Positions 46,559-60,405 of a stretch of 64,000 bases of DNA are shown piece after piece (position 1 is the first letter of the stretch; every line of letters begins with the position of its first letter). A program made the position numbers and the translations under genes. The notes under the pieces are model-generated. The model saw only the letters and a list, made by a program, of their open reading frames with translations, had not been told where the DNA came from and did not search any database. Origin of the DNA: Colius striatus (lineage: Eukaryota; Chordata; Aves; Coliiformes; Coliidae); assembly GCF_028858725.1 (NCBI RefSeq), contig NC_084761.1, positions 97,117,971 to 97,181,970 of the forward strand, read 5' to 3'.

Positions 46559-49242
46559 GAAAGTAAAGGAAAGCAGTTTTTTTCCCTGAGTTTTCCCCCC
46601 TGGGATGTGAGTTGTGCAGAAGTATTCAAGGGCAGCCTGTTCAGGGCTCTGCCAACCATCTCAGTGCCCTGCTGCTACAGTCCGTGCCTTCAGGGCTGTG
46701 TCTCGCCTGTGCTCTCGTACCAGTGAGTGCCTCAGCACCCAGCCCTTCAGACAGCATGAGGCCCCATGGAATTAATTTCCTCTTTTTTTAAGGAGGAGAC
46801 TAGTCATTTTTTTAAAAATGCCATTGTTTTGACGTCTAGGCACAATTCTTGGCCTTGGGGACAGACTTGAGTTATTAAACTGGGCCCAGGCTGCCTTCCC
46901 CCACACCACTCCTCAGTGAGGCCTAAACCCACCACAGTAATGGAGGTGCAATAGGTGCGAGCTGCAGGGTGCAGGTCCTTTGTACCTCTCAGCCCTTCCC
47001 TGACCACACTTCCCCACACTCCCTGCCTGCTGCAGAGCTGCCTTCTGCTGCTGAATGCCTTTCCCTTCATCCTTCCATCCCACAGCTGAGAGAGCAATGG
47101 TACCTAACGGGTACAGCACAGCAGGTTGTGGCACCGTGCCACCAGCCCTGCCAGTGACCTCAGGGAAGTTCCTCTCCCTGCTGCTGCCATTTAAACTTGA
47201 GAGTAAAAGACTGTATCTTAAAAAAAGAAAGTTCTGAAGGTGCTGCTTGCCTGTAGCAGTCTTTGTCCTAGGTGGTGATCTGACATCTATCTGTACTCTT
47301 CATGCCCTTCTCATCCTCTGAAATCTGAAGGCTTTAGTGCAGAGGACTGCAACACGTGGGGCTTTCCAGTTGTTATGCAGTTAATCGTCAGACTATGGCT
47401 AAAGCAAAAGAGCAACCCTTTGCTTAGAAAATGGGTGGAAAAGAGATCAACTTTTGCATAAATCAAGAGATTTATGCAGCAGCATGGTGGTGTTGTCACT
47501 GGAAAAAGGGGACCTCAAAAATAATGGAATGGGAACAAGAGTTGTAAGCAGCATAGGGCTGTGGTTTTTAAAACAAAACCAGCCTTTGCTGGGGTTTTTT
47601 TTGATGTTAGAGAAAATTGTGGGGGCAGAAGTAGTGCACCTCTACCAGGAAAGCTTCTAATAGGTTTCACCAAGTATTTTCATGATGAACTGAGATTGGT
47701 AGGGGGAGATGAAATGATCCAGCTCTCAGAATGGCCAGAGGTTTCGTTGTGAAAGATGGTAAACTGGATTTCTGGGCTTTGAGGGAGCAGCTCAGGGGAA
47801 GTTATCAGGAAACCAATGTGATAAGTCCAGGATTTACTTCTAGGATGTTTGCTGAGGGTAAACAGACCCGAAAAGCTGTGAGTGCTGATGCTAGATGAGG
47901 TGCAAACATCCACCAACTGGTTACAAAAAAACCCATCCAAACCCTCAGCACTTAAACTAGTTCTGCAGGCAGAAGAGCTGAGGATGCCAAAACTAGGAGG
48001 AGCTTTTATACCTGGGTGATGAAAAGCTGTTTCCTGAGTCAGAGGCTGGAAGGATGGATCTGTAGGTTAGAGTAACACGGGCACTCTGGCTTCTTCCCCA
48101 TTGCTGACCCCCTTCCCTTTTCACTGGGCAATATTTATTATTTCACTTGGGTTATAACTTCCTCGTCAGCTCACGGGGGTGTGGGGAGGGGAAGGAAATG
48201 CCACTTGCTTTGCAGGCCTTTTCAAAGGTCTGCTGATGAAAGCTTGGCTGTGAGAGTTAGGTGTTACCAGAGACAGTAGAAATAACGAGCTTCAGAGAAA
48301 GCTGGTGCAGGTACGGCAGGTGAAGTAACCTGAAACCTGGCAGTGGGGTGCGGCAGAGGAAGATTGCAACCCAGCCAGTTTTGCTTTGTAACACACACAC
48401 ACCGTGGAAAAGGGCCTGTTGCTTTTCAGTAACTTTTTTCGTTTCATTTTGTTTGGGTTTATGTGTAAAGTCGGTGGCTTTCAGGCGCTCCCAAGCTCTT
48501 GCTCCTGCCTGTGGGGAGTTAAAGGTAGCTGTGCTTTGTTTAAACCCTGTTTCCCTTCACACAGTTGCAATCAGGCAGGAAACGTGTTTCTTGTCTGCTG
48601 AGCCAGCCTGGTTCTCTCGACAGCAACAGCTCCCTCTTTGCTTTCTCCCCTGGTCCTGCTGGGAAGGTCTCCAGCTCTGCTTCACCCCCTTGTTTCTCTA
48701 TTAAATCCCTCTGGAGCAATATTGAGCCAAAGCTTTCAACCACTTGTCCTCACCTGGTTTTGCACGATGCTTCTTGTACTTTTTCTGCCTCAGAAAGCAA
48801 TCAAGCACCCTTGCCTGCTTCTTTTCATGTCGTTGTACAAAATGTGGCTGTCACACCCACCGGCTTCCTTTTAGGTTTTGCCCAGCTCTGGGCTCCGGGC
48901 ACCTTGAATAAAACATTTCTGCTGGGCTGTGGCAGCAGCAGGCTTTCCTATTGGCATGACCAGACTCTCAATGTGACATTCAGAGCTGTAAAACACTCCC
49001 TGACAATAGCTGGTGTTGTTCAAAGAGTGGCATAAATAATCAAGGGGATGGGTTTTTCCTTCTTTTTCTTTGCAAGAAGAATAACATCTTGCCAGGCTGG
49101 CTGAGGAGGCAACAGGCTGTTTGCTTGCACAGCTCCAGGGGGGAAGCATGGAGGGGAATCTCAGGAACGGGGTGCCATCAAAAGGAAGGACTTGAGGTTG
49201 TTCTCTGGAAAGTTATCATCACTGAGGCACTGGGATGGCTCT

Positions 49243-49520
49243 TAGAATCACAGAATCATTTTGGATGGAAAAGGCCTTGAAGCTCCTGGAGTCCAAGGCC
49301 TCCCCTCACACTGCCAAGCTCAGCACTAACCCATGGTCCTCAGCTATGTGTCTTTTAAATATCTCCAGGGATGATGCCTCCACCACCTCCCTGGGCAGCC
49401 TGTGCCAGTGCCTAATAACCATCTCAGTGAAAAAGTTCTTCCTAATGTCCAATCTAAACCTCCCCTTTAAGTGTTGGGACCTCAGTTCCCCTGTCTACTC
49501 ATTTTACAGAGAATAAAGGG
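49243..49520 (-). mobile_element. CR1 3'-end fragment, inverted
   Basis: TAGAATCACAGAATCATTTTG marks the terminus. CCACCTCCCTGGGCAGCCTG and AGTTCTTCCTAATGTCCAATC follow in the usual reversed order. Confidence 0.9.
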
Positions 49521-49605
49521 ATTCCCTCAGCCAGATTTGTGTGTGCTGGTAGCACGACACGCTGACTTTATGGCAGAAGCTTTCATTGCTGATGGGAGAG
49601 CAGAC

Positions 49606-49925
49606 TCATAGAGTGGTTCAAGTGGTTAGATGAGGCCTTGGGAAGCCTCCAGTCCAACCTCCTGCTCCGAGCAGGGTCAGCTGTGAGGCTGGAACAGGCC
49701 TCTCAGGGCTTTATCCTGTTGGGTCTTGAAAACCTCCGGGGATGGAGATTGCCAAACCTCTCTGGGCAACCTGCTTGACTGGCCTCATGGTGGAAAAACT
49801 TCTCCCTACATCTCTTGTTTCATCATCTGCCTACTGTCTCATGTCCTACCATGTGGTCCTGTGAAGAGCCTGGCTCTCTCTTCTCCCCAGCCTCCTTGGA
49901 GATGCTGGAAAGCTGCTAAGCCTCC
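49606..49925 (-). mobile_element. CR1 3'-end fragment, inverted, diverged
   Basis: TCATAGAGTGGTTCAAGTGG, CCAGTCCAACCTCCTGCTCC and CTCTCTGGGCAACCTGCTTG mark a diverged CR1 tail. The right end fades after the TCTTCTCCCCAGCC block. Confidence 0.8.
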
Positions 49926-51469
49926 TTTCTCACCTACTGCTGAGTGTTCCAGAGAGAAAAAGAGACAAGTATGAGTGTATTTATGCAGCTACCACATACC
50001 TCAAGTTTTGCCTTGTCCTTCCACGTGCACCTGGATCCATCCACCTCCACTATGTTCAAAGATCAAAAGCGGGGAGGGAGAGCTTTTCTGTCTTCATTTA
50101 ATCTTTGACTTTCTCAACTTATTCTAAATTAGAATTAAAAACTGTTGAAGAAACCACCAAAAATCTGGATCAGCAATTCAGTGAAATCTGGTCCCAGGTC
50201 ACGAGCCCACATGTCTGGTGACTCGTCTCTTCTGAAACTTCAGCAGAAAATATGTTGGGGTGGGTTTTTTTTGCTTCCAAACTTAACATTCCTTGCTGTC
50301 AATACACTTAATAGATGATGGCATGCTGGCATTGTTTTGTTGATTAGGCAGATTTTCAGTGCTGTCACCTGTATATGAGGCAGAGCAACTTCTGATCTCA
50401 TCCTCTTCAACAGGAGTTTTCCATTCATTCTCATCATTCCTTCAACATTCAAGAGTGCTGGCCCTCGAGTAGCTGCTTTCTTGGTAATTTCTCTGACATT
50501 ATGGAAAGAAAGCACTGCAATAAATGTATTTTGGACAGTGAATATGCAGAAGAAAAAGCTTTGGTGCATCCTTTAGACTGAAGCTGACTCCAACCTCATC
50601 CATCAAAACTGTGTCTTTGTAAGAACTGATTTAAATGGGGCTGTTTTTTAAAAATATGGTCTAAAACTCTGCTTAAACTACAGGGGGATGTGTAAAGAGA
50701 AGTGGTAGTTGTGGCTGTGCTCAGAGTCTGCTTTGCACGTGCCGTGGGTAGGAATGAGCCCTGGCAGTTTTGTCTCCGGGCTGGATTAGGCACAGTTGCC
50801 ACTGGTAACCGCAGGGCCCGACTCAGTGAGGATCCACCGTCCTCGGGGCCACTTTCCTCACCAAAAGCACTGCAGAGGCTTGGGGATGGCCAGGACATGC
50901 CCTGGGGTCAGGCTACAGTTGGCATCTTCCCAATTGACCCATACAGTATCCCTTAATGTCCCTGAGTGGATTTTCAGATGCTTAATGCTCCCTTCACCTC
51001 CAGTGGCACTGAGGAGGCTTTTCCTTCTGAGATTTGCTTTCGGTTGAAATGTTCAGACCTTTGTTTGTTTGTTTGTTTTTTAAAGGCCTCTTTTTTAGAC
51101 CTCTTTTTTAGCAAAGCTGTGGTTTGGTTTTTGCTGCTTACACAGGCAGTTGTCAGTCCTGCAGCAAGTGATGGTGGGGTTGTTTTGAAATGTAAAACAA
51201 AAGGGGCTCGTGGTTGGTGTGTGCTGCTTTCTGCTGTCACAGGGGAGGGGAGCAGCAGCCTTGTTCTCAACCCATTCCTGCTTTTGCCTTCCCATGAGTC
51301 CATTGAACTGCCTCCTGTCAATTAACAATGCTTTTAAAACAAACACACAGGACAAAGCTGTAAAATCCATCCTGTGTCAGCTCTGGAGCGGTGACTGCAC
51401 AGCTCAGGTGGGTGATGTATGGCCAGACCCATGTGCAGACAGTTTTACACGTTCTCCCCCTCTGCTCTG

Positions 51470-51988
51470 TCCTGCTGAGGCCTCATCTGGAGTCCCGTGT
51501 CCAGTTCTGGGCTCCCCAGTTCAAAAGAGACAGGCAACTGCTGGAGAGAGGCCAGTGCAGGGACAGCAAGATGCTGAGGGGACTGGAAAATCTCTGTGAG
51601 GAGGAAAGGCTGCAGGATCTGAAGCCTGGAGGAGAGAAGGCTGAGAGGGGACCTCACCAATGCTGACAAGTACCTAACTGGTGGGTGTCACAAGGTTGGA
51701 GCAGCACTTGTTTTCTGTTGTATCCAGTGACAGGACAAGGGGTGATGGGAAAAAGCTGGAACACAAGAATTTCCACTTAAACATAAGGAAAAACTCTTTC
51801 AGTGTGAGGTGAGGGAGCCCTGGCCCAGGCTGCCCAGGGAGGGTGTGAAGGCTTCTCAGGAGGTTTCCAAACCCACCTGGACACGTTCCTATGCCCCCTG
51901 AGCCAGGGGAACCTGCTGTAGCACAGGGTTGATCTGAATGATCTCTGGAGGACTCTTCCAACCCCCACCGCTCTGGGATTCTATGATT
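51470..51988 (+). mobile_element. CR1 3'-end fragment
   Basis: It starts at CCTGCTGAGGCCTCATCTGG, with GAGAGAGGCCAGTGCAGGGA, and ends in CTCTGGGATTCTATGATTTT. Confidence 0.92.
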
Positions 51989-54322
51989 TTTGCTTGGGTG
52001 AGATGTGACAGTAGATGTAGCAAAATGAAAATGCTGGTGTCAGAGCGGGTGGTTGAGGCAGAGGCAGCAAAGGGCAGGATGGCTTCAAGTGCCCTGTGTC
52101 CCTGCTCTCTGATCTGTAGCAGAGCTCAGGTTATTGTCCTGATGAAAATAATCCAAATGTGGGAGCTCCTGAATCCCATACATGCTTTCTAGACTAAATC
52201 TGATAAAACCAGCTTTAAACTGCAGCCTTACTTAGTGGAGAAGGGACATGGTGGTGTGTAAGTCCCCTCAGAAGCAGTAACCAGGAGCTCTTGGTGTACA
52301 GTTTGTTTCAGTGTTAACCTGGTTGCACAGCTGAAGCACAGAGGATGCCTTTCGCTGCAAGGGAAGATCTCCCTTCCTGGGGCTGACCTGTCTGTTGCAG
52401 ACTAAGCAAAATGCACTCAGGTTTTATTTCACCCTGGCAGCATGTTTAAAAATAAGGCTGGCAAAAGCAGTGGGCTTGAGAAAAGAAAAAGGAGCAGTGG
52501 CAATTATTGGAAGTGTCAGAGCAGCACGGGGGAAATGCAAGGACATGGAAATATGAAGAGCTTGGTTTTGGGCAGCAACACATTTCAGAGAAGGCTCAGT
52601 GAACTGAAAACATCTGTATGAAAATGAGCCATTTGGCATCAGCCCTCGAAGGTGAGCTCAGCTCCTCAGAAGGGGCCACTTGGACACGAAACGCATGGCC
52701 AAGCTCCCGTCTGCATGTTGACTCCCCAGATAAGGCTGACCTCAGAGCCTGAAAGTACTGCCTGGAAGGGAAGAGTGAAGCACTCAACAAATGAATCCTT
52801 TGATTGGTTGTATGCACCACCAAACTGCTTGGTTTTAGTGTTTTGCTTAGATATTTGCTCCTGTTTCTTTGTCATCGAGTGCCATGTTTGAGTGGAACCA
52901 CCTTGCATTGCATCAGGCAGTTCTGCCAGGCACCAGGCTTGTCTTCTCTGTTGCCAGTGAAATCCTCAGCCCTTCCAGAGCTCTGACCTTTGGTTTATGC
53001 CTCTGTATACCTGGAATTACTCCTCAAGCCGTGTTGTGCAACAGGGAGCATGATTCCACGTGTGTTTTGTAAAAGCAGGAGAGGATTTCAGGTGCTATGT
53101 TGGAAAATCAAAGCCCAGGTTGGGGGAACTTGTGGTCTGACAAGCCAGTTGGACCAGCTCAGCTTTCCCTGCAATTTAAATATACTCTCCCAGAATGTGA
53201 ATCCTGCCAGTCTCCAGAACTACATTTTAACTCTTTAGGGGTGTGCAGGGTTTCCAAGCCACCATCACTCTCCTGTTTGAATCATACAACCTTAGAGGGA
53301 AAAAACCAGCTTGGAACGTGTGTGTGTGCCTCACCTTCTCATTCCTCTAGAAAGGTTTGTCCCAAACCAGCTCAAGATCCTTTCTTCCCCACTTGGCTTC
53401 TCAGAGCTTCCCCATCCTGTGTGGAAGTGGGGATCTCCCTCTGAGCACAGTTTTTACCTTGCTTCAGCTCCTCTGCATCTTTGAGGTTGGCTGTATGATA
53501 TCTGTAACATCTTGGCGCTTGAATCCTGTTTTCTTGTTCTCAGTTTTTGCTGGCACTCGTGTGCTTGAAAGTGCAGCAGTTTCCTAAGTAAATTCAACCA
53601 AAACAAACAGCATGTGTAGAGGGAGCTTCCAGTTTATTGCATGTATCAATGACATTGGAGAAACAGTTATTCACATCAGGGAAAAGGTCCTTGAAAATCA
53701 TTATCTTGTTTATTAGAAGGAAACCATGAGAAACCATCTGCTAATGCTTCAAGTATTGGAGAAGGAGAAAGGATTGTCTCAGTTCTGTTTTGTTATGGTA
53801 TTGTGGGAACACAAACGTGTTTAGTCCCAGCTGGTGCTGCTGCAGAACCTGTAGCCTGGAAGTGCTGGAAGCTTTGCTGTTGATTTACACGGATGTAGAC
53901 TCAAACCCTGTGTGTGCACTCACTCCTAGATGATTGTTTCTGCAGGAAAAGCCTCCTTTGAATAGACAAGGTTTGAGATGGTGAGGAAAACAGGGATGGA
54001 TTAAAGTAAAACACTTTGGGTTTGTTAATGCTGCAGGGCAGTAGTGGAATAGAAAAAGCAAATGAATCTTCTTTTTCCCAGGAGACTGTTTGACCTGGAG
54101 CACATTCCTCCCTGGGAGGTGGTGGATGGATTTCTGGGTTTTTCCTTAGCCCAGGATTTTTGGAGGAGCAGCTGTGTATCTCAAGAGTTAGATTTGGATA
54201 TCTCATTGTAGCCTGTCTTGTTAATGGCTGTTGCAGCTGATGCTCCTGATAGACTGGACCCATCAACACAAAGAGTCTTCTGGCAACTTGTAAATTTGCC
54301 TGCACTGGGGTTTCAGAGGTTA

Positions 54323-54358
54323 AAACTTAAAACACAGTTTAAACTTAAAACACAGTGG
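54323..54358. repeat. 18-bp AT-rich tandem repeat, two copies
   Basis: ACTTAAAACACAGT starts at 54325 and 54343, giving a period of 18 bp. Confidence 0.88.
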
Positions 54359-54669
54359 TCAGAGAGGACTTCCAGAGAACAAAATGATTTATTTTACTGC
54401 TAGAGCAGGGTCTCCACAAAAGAAACAAACCAGAGACCTCTGAAGAAAACCGAGCCCTCTTGCATTCAGTCGTCTGAAGACTGCAGGAGATCACTGTGAT
54501 GGATTAAAGTGAAGCCCCACAGCTGCACACAACATCTGGCTCCACAGCTCCGTCAAAGATTTGCTGCCCATGACTTTTGGCTCCACTTTCCATCTCCAAT
54601 ATATCCAAAGGTTAGAAAATTCCCATGGTGAGACTCCTCTTGCAGTGTTGCAGGGATCCTGCTACTGGC

Positions 54670-55105
54670 GTGGAATCATAGAATCAATTTAGTTGGAAAA
54701 GCCCTTGAAGCTCCTGCAGTCCCAGCCCTGCCCTCACCCTGCCCAGCCCAGCACTACCCCAGGGCCCTCAGCACCATGGCTTTGGGATCCCTCCAGGGCT
54801 GGGACTCCCGCAGCTCCCTGGGCAGCCTGGCACAGGGGCTGACACCCCTCTCAGGGAAACAGTTCTGCCCCAGCTCCAATCTAAACCTCCCCTGGGGCAA
54901 CTTGAGCACATTTCCTCTTCTCTTGTCGTTCATTACTTCAGAGAAGAGATTAATCCCCAGCTCACTGCAGCCTCCTGTGAGGGAGTGTCAGAGAGGGCTC
55001 CTGTCTCCCCTCAGGCTCCTCTTCTCCAGGCTGAACACCCCCATTCCCTCAGCCCCTCCCCAGCACCCTTGTGCTCCAGCCCCTTCCCCAGCTCCACTGC
55101 CACAC
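54670..55105 (-). mobile_element. CR1 3'-end fragment, inverted
   Basis: It opens TGGAATCATAGAATCAATTT and contains CAGCCCTGCCCTCACCCTGC and GGGAAACAGTTCTGCCCCAG. It ends at CCCCTTCCCCAGCTCC. It is the same subfamily as 9478 and 38295. Confidence 0.92.
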
Positions 55106-55585
55106 AATGAGGAGTCTCACAGGCTTTGTCCTGCCATCCACTGGATCCCTCCAACAAGAACATCAAAAACTCTTGCAGAAAAAAAAAGAATAGGTCCTGA
55201 ATCTTCGACTGTTTGAGAGAATTTGAGAGGTACAGACCAGGAGATGGCTTCTTCAGGTCTGTATCTCCAGAAATTTGCCTCTTTCTGTAATAATACCCTT
55301 AATGAGATGCTTAATGCTTCCCAAGCTGGTGCACAGCAAGATTTCTGCTGTAATTCTGATCCTTAGGTCCTCTGAGCCCCATGGACTTCAGTGGTGGTTG
55401 GGAGCTGTGTGCATGTCAAAGCTCTGAATCTCACCTAACCTAAGAGCTACAACAGAGCCAACATTTTTCTTTGATGCAATATGCTGAGCAATCCACAAGA
55501 AAGAAGAGCCTGGTTTTGCAGCCTGCAGAGGGTTGGGCCCTTGTCTTTATGGAGCTACTGCTGAGACAACCCCATCTCATATCTC

Positions 55586-55604
55586 TGTGTGTGTGTGTGT
55601 GTGT
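55586..55604. repeat. TG dinucleotide microsatellite
   Basis: An uninterrupted TG run of about nine and a half units. Confidence 0.93.
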
Positions 55605-57244
55605 TGTTTCAAGCCATTTCTAAGTAACTATAAGCAAAAAAACCCCAATGCTGATGGTTGCTTGTTCTATATCAAATTGAGTGGATTTATTCCCAAACTT
55701 TGTTTTGACAATGAATCTAAAACTCTGAGCCTGACAGTCAAGCCTGGAGCTGAAACACTTCCCTGAATGTCCTGAAGTGATGCAGTGCCTCTGCCAGAAG
55801 TGAAAACCCATATTCCTTTGGTCCCTGTTGCTGTGGCTTAATGTTTTTTTCCTCCCATGTTCAGCTTTCACTGTTGTTAAAAGCTTTATTCTGCACTGCT
55901 GTTGCCTGCTGAGGGTTTGATGTTCAACTGGACCAGGACCAGGTCAGGGTGCTGCAGAGGGGTGTAATAGGGTGTCCTCATCAGCACTGATAAAACACCT
56001 TTCAATGCAAACAACTGGCCCTTGGAACAGGGCCAAGGCTGTTGCATTAGACCTGAGCCCAACAAAAAAAGGTGCTGGGGAATCCAGGTGTTGATGACAG
56101 CCATAAAGGAGCACTTGCTTTTTGAGCAGCATGACTTGCTGTAGCTCTGAACTTGTGACCTGGAGAAGAGCCCAATATCCCAACTACAACAATGTTGTAT
56201 CTACATCTGAAGCTCTGCAATCCACCTGTGTGGAGAAGAGCACATCCCATCACTGTCTGATCCCATAGCTGTTCTTAGAAAGCTGCTTGGAGCTTGTTTC
56301 TTGGGCTTCTTCCTGAAGAATTGCTCCGTGTCCCTGTCCTGGCTCCACCACCTTTGTCCATGGAAATCACAGCTGAAACCACAGCCAGACTCCATCACAC
56401 AAGGTGCATCTGCATGGATCTGCCTTACAAACAGCTTCTGGTTGCCTTCAAACACATAAAGCTCTGCCTGGTGACTCAGTAGTCTTTGGGCTGGAGTTTG
56501 GTGAGAAGATGGGTAGAAAAACCTAACGTGTGGGTTATGAATCTGAAACCTCTCATGGCAGGAACAAGGAGGTTTGTTCTCAGTAGTAGTGTTCATGGTT
56601 CTGCCACACCATCTGCCCATGACAACTCCTGTCCCCACTGAGCTCCTTGCCTTTCCTGAGCTGCACCTAACAAATCTGGGCTGTGCAGAGGATGATGGAG
56701 TCGCCCCCTTCCCCCTTCAGAAATACTTTTCTTCATTAAGGAAGTCAAAAGAGGAAGAGGAATAAAAAAGTTGCAAATGTTTGGCTGGGTTAGAAATGAG
56801 CCGTCAGCCACTGGGCTGTGGGTTGCCCTGCACACGATGTGTTCAGCAGCTCTAAGACTGACCTGCCCTCCCCAGATGTGTTCAGGTAGGCTCACTGCTT
56901 GTTTACCTGTCTATTTAGATCCATATCGACCCATATGCCAATATTTGACTATCAAATCTTGGCTGGTGAACGCCTCTCACAGACAGCCGTGCATCCATCC
57001 TGGGCTCTGTGGCCACCTCTACGTGCCTGGCTTTCTGTGTTTCCCCATGTACATCACTGCAGCTTGGAAAAAAATCATCCACTATTCTTCAGGAATAGTG
57101 AGACCTCAATTTTCTAAGCACTAGGAGAAGATTGCTGGGTGCTCCTGGCCACGTGCTAGGGCTCGGGCATCAGCCCTGCAGCCCACCCATGGGAGCAGAG
57201 CCAGAAGGTGGGCTGGAGAATGCAAGGCAATGATTTCTACACAC

Positions 57245-57635
57245 AGATACCAAGATGCTGAAGTGACTGGAGCATGTAATGAGAAAAGGCTGTGAGCCAC
57301 GGGGCTGTTCAGCCTGGAGGACACTGAGAGAGGCCCTTATCAATGCTGGTAACTCCCTGCTGGGTGTTGAAAGGACAGGACCAGTATCTGTTGTGTGGTG
57401 GCCAGTGACAGGGCAAGGGGTAACGGGCACACAAAATGTTCCACTAGCACAGGAGGAGAAAGTCCTTTGGTGCTGAGGGGAGGGAGCCCTGGCCCAGGCT
57501 GCCCAGGGAGGGTGTGGAGGCTCCTTCTCAGGAGGTTTCCAACCCCACCTGGACACGTTCCTGTGCCCCCTGAGCCAGGGGAAGCTGCTGTAGCTGGAGC
57601 AGCTCTGCGGGGCCCTTCCAACCCCCACCATGACA
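57245..57635 (+). mobile_element. CR1 3'-end fragment lacking the terminal repeats
   Basis: ACCAAGATGCTGAAGTGACTGG opens it, and GGAGGGTGTGGAGGCTCCTT and CCCTTCCAACCCCCACCATG close it. The usual ATTCTGTGA terminal repeats are absent. Confidence 0.9.
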
Positions 57636-58036
57636 TGGTGAGGAAAGAAAGGCAGAAAGACTTACCAAGGGAAATGGTCTTGTCACACAGAGTGTGTTTT
57701 TCTGTATTTGTTTCCCTGAGCTCATTCAGGGTGCCTCAGTGGGTTTTGAAGATTGGAACCCCTGTGTTTTACCTCTGGGTGTGTCGTTGCTGTGTGTGGA
57801 CACTCTTATCAGGTATGTCCTGCTGAGCCAAACCATTCAAACATACCCCTTCCACACGAGTTTGTGGATTAATCACACAATTAGTGTGACTACAGGAAAA
57901 CAGGCTAGCTTTTTAATCTTTGCTGAATTGTTTTGAGGGCTGGAAATCCCAGGATGGTTGAGTGCAGATGAGTGGGGGTTGGAAGCATTAGTCAATGGAT
58001 CAATGGAAGCACCAAAATTCAGGTGACTGCGTATGT

Positions 58037-58095
58037 GACTCACATTTCAGTTGGAAAAGACCTTTAAGATTATTGAGTCCAACTGTAAAATGAGT
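58037..58095 (-). mobile_element. Minimal CR1 tail, inverted
   Basis: About 60 bases read GACTCACATTTCAGTTGG, AAAAGACCTTTAAGATTATTG and AGTCCAACTGT. The match is weak but in the right order. Confidence 0.65.
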
Positions 58096-60207
58096 TGCCT
58101 TAGAAGCACAGGGAAGTTTTACCTTGTGAAAGCTGCTGGTTTGTTCAGTTGCCAGGGAAGCAGGCGGATGCTTTCTTCGCTCACCGTTGCTCCTTTAGCT
58201 GTGACATGCTTTTTGCTGGGATGAAAGGAGAAGCATCGGCAGGCAGAACAGCAGGAACCACCAGCCTTGGTTGCTGCCGTGCCTGCCTGCTTGGGACTGC
58301 CAGCACAGGAAACAGGCAGGGAGAGTAAATAGGCTGGATTGCTAGAATTCTTCTTTGACAAGAAGGGAGATAACAATTGGATGCTGTCCCGTTTTCAGGA
58401 GAGGAATTGTTTGTCCGAGAGAGGCCAAGCAGCACCTCGTGCTACGAGCTCAGCTTTGCACCTCCTGGCCCCTCCTTGTGCTCCCATCAGAAGCAATTCA
58501 ACTGCCACTGAAGGAAACAAAACCAAGATGGGTTTATGCTTTAAGAGGAAACTAACCAGTGAAGAATAACTATTGAACTTGCTTTTGTGAATGTTGCTCT
58601 GTTCCTGTCATACAGCAGAAACTGTTCCAACCAATGGTATAGCCGCCTTATATTTTGGCTTAGTTGCCATCCAAAACTGATCTTCTGGTAACAGACTTAA
58701 ACTAATACTCACCAAAGCTGCTGCTGTGCTTTGCAAGGTATTGGATGTTCAGAGGGGGTTGGGAATTACCAGGCACTAAGGTGCTGCTGCTGGCTTGTGC
58801 CAGGATCCGTATTGCTTCCTAGGGAGAGAGAGATGAGTTTGCTTTCACTGCTCCATTACTATGTGGAGGTTCTGTTTAAAGAAAGGGGGGGGGAAACCAC
58901 CACCCAGCCACTTGTGCTCGAGGGTAGATGAAGAAGGAAGCAGCTGGGAGGGTTTTTTGCTTTATGCCTTGCTAGTTCCTTTGGCCTTGCAGCTGGAGCA
59001 GCTCAGTTTTGCTCCCCGTTCTTGCTGTGCGTGGAGCATTCCCCACTTCCCATGTGTCCCTGCCCTTTTTTCACCCTTTCACCCTCATTTTCCCTTTCCT
59101 GCAATAACTCATTTTTATCCCTGCTTCCTTTGCCTTGGGTTGAGCTTGAGGTGCTCTCTGTGCCTGATTGTAAACAGGGTTTGTGCCTTTGATCCTTGAT
59201 CCTCCGGGTACCTCCGCAGGAGTCTGTAATATTAGCCCAGGAGGCCTGTGGGGCATGGCTTGTCCCCATGCTGCAGCCTGGCAGCTTCTGGGTGCTGCTG
59301 GAGAAACCATCTCTTGATATTTATAAGGTCAAAGCAGACATGTGGGAACACTGAGGTCGAAGGCATTCAAAACCTTTCACCTGGACATCAGTTCCTGGGC
59401 TGGTTTGATATTTAAGCATCATTATTCCCTGAAAGTGGATGATTTTTACTTGGTGCCATACAGAGTGTGTTGTGTTTGCTCTCACCTGTGGTGTAGTGAG
59501 TGTTCCCATCTGGTTTGCCCAAAGTTTATTTTTTTTAATGCTTTTAGCAGTGAGTTAGCACTTGGTGTGCTTCTGCTGTGTGTTTTGTAGCCAGGCAAAG
59601 TGCCAGCACGTCTGTTGGAGGAAAGAATCTTGGCTGGATCCTGGAGAATAAACTGAGCTCGAGTTCCCACTGAAGGGAAAGAGCTCAAGTCCCACAGGTA
59701 GGATTTTTCATTGTAATGATCCTGTTTGGCAGCTAAATTAGTGACTAGTTTTGGTAGGAAAATTGAATGGCTTCAGGAGCATCCCCTGGTACCCATAAGG
59801 TGGAGGGAGGTGTGGTGCCACACCAGACCCACCACAACTCCTGATGCTGGAGCTGAGCATCGTCGGCAGCACCACGACACCGTCACCGACCACAGCCCCA
59901 CAGAGCCTGTCCAGGCCTCAGGCTGCAGGATAACTGTACAGTACCTAAAAAACCTCCTTGTGTATGTACAAGACCCTGAAGGTCAGCCACATGGATGTGT
60001 GAAGGTAGGACCTACTCGTGTGTGACTGCTTAGCCAAGTCTCAAAAAGGAGAAGCTGCCCCTTTGCAGTTTATTTGTTCCTTTGTTATCCCTGAATTGGT
60101 AACATATAGGCTTGTTTTGTTTCTTTTAAGGCAAGGATCCTCAGGGATACTGGATGGTACATCCCCAATCCTGACAAGCATCCCAACCCCTCCTGCACTT
60201 CAGGTTG

Positions 60208-60405
60208 GCATCACAGAATCAGAGTCCCAGGGTGATGCAGGTTGTAAGGGCCCTCTGGAGATCCCAACCCCCTGCTAAAGCAGGTTCCCCTCAATCAGGG
60301 GACACAGGAACATGTCCAGGAGGGTTTGCAAACCTACCAAGAAGGAACCTCCACACCCTCCCTGGGCATCCTGGGCCAAGGCTCCCTCACTAGAAGGAGT
60401 AAAGT
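60208..60405 (-). mobile_element. CR1 3'-end fragment, inverted
   Basis: CATCACAGAATCAGAGTCCC, CCCTGCTAAAGCAGGTTCCC and CTCCACACCCTCCCTGGGC mark the reversed CR1 tail. Confidence 0.9.

Larger units (their letters stand above)
44331..49242. other. No gene recognised; two CR1 copies
   Basis: Outside the CR1 copies (44955 and 46198) I found no exon. The frame at 48565-49035 (plus, 156 codons) is long but has no recognisable motif. Confidence 0.55.
49926..54669. other. No gene recognised; one CR1 copy
   Basis: Contains the CR1 at 51470, a TTTG microsatellite near 51061-51080 and the 18-bp repeat at 54323. Nothing coding was supported. Confidence 0.6.
55106..60207. other. No gene recognised; CR1 copies and a microsatellite
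   Basis: Includes the TG run at 55586, a CR1 copy at 57245 and a minimal CR1 tail at 58037. The frame 56201-56638 (minus, 145 codons) shows no domain. Confidence 0.55.
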
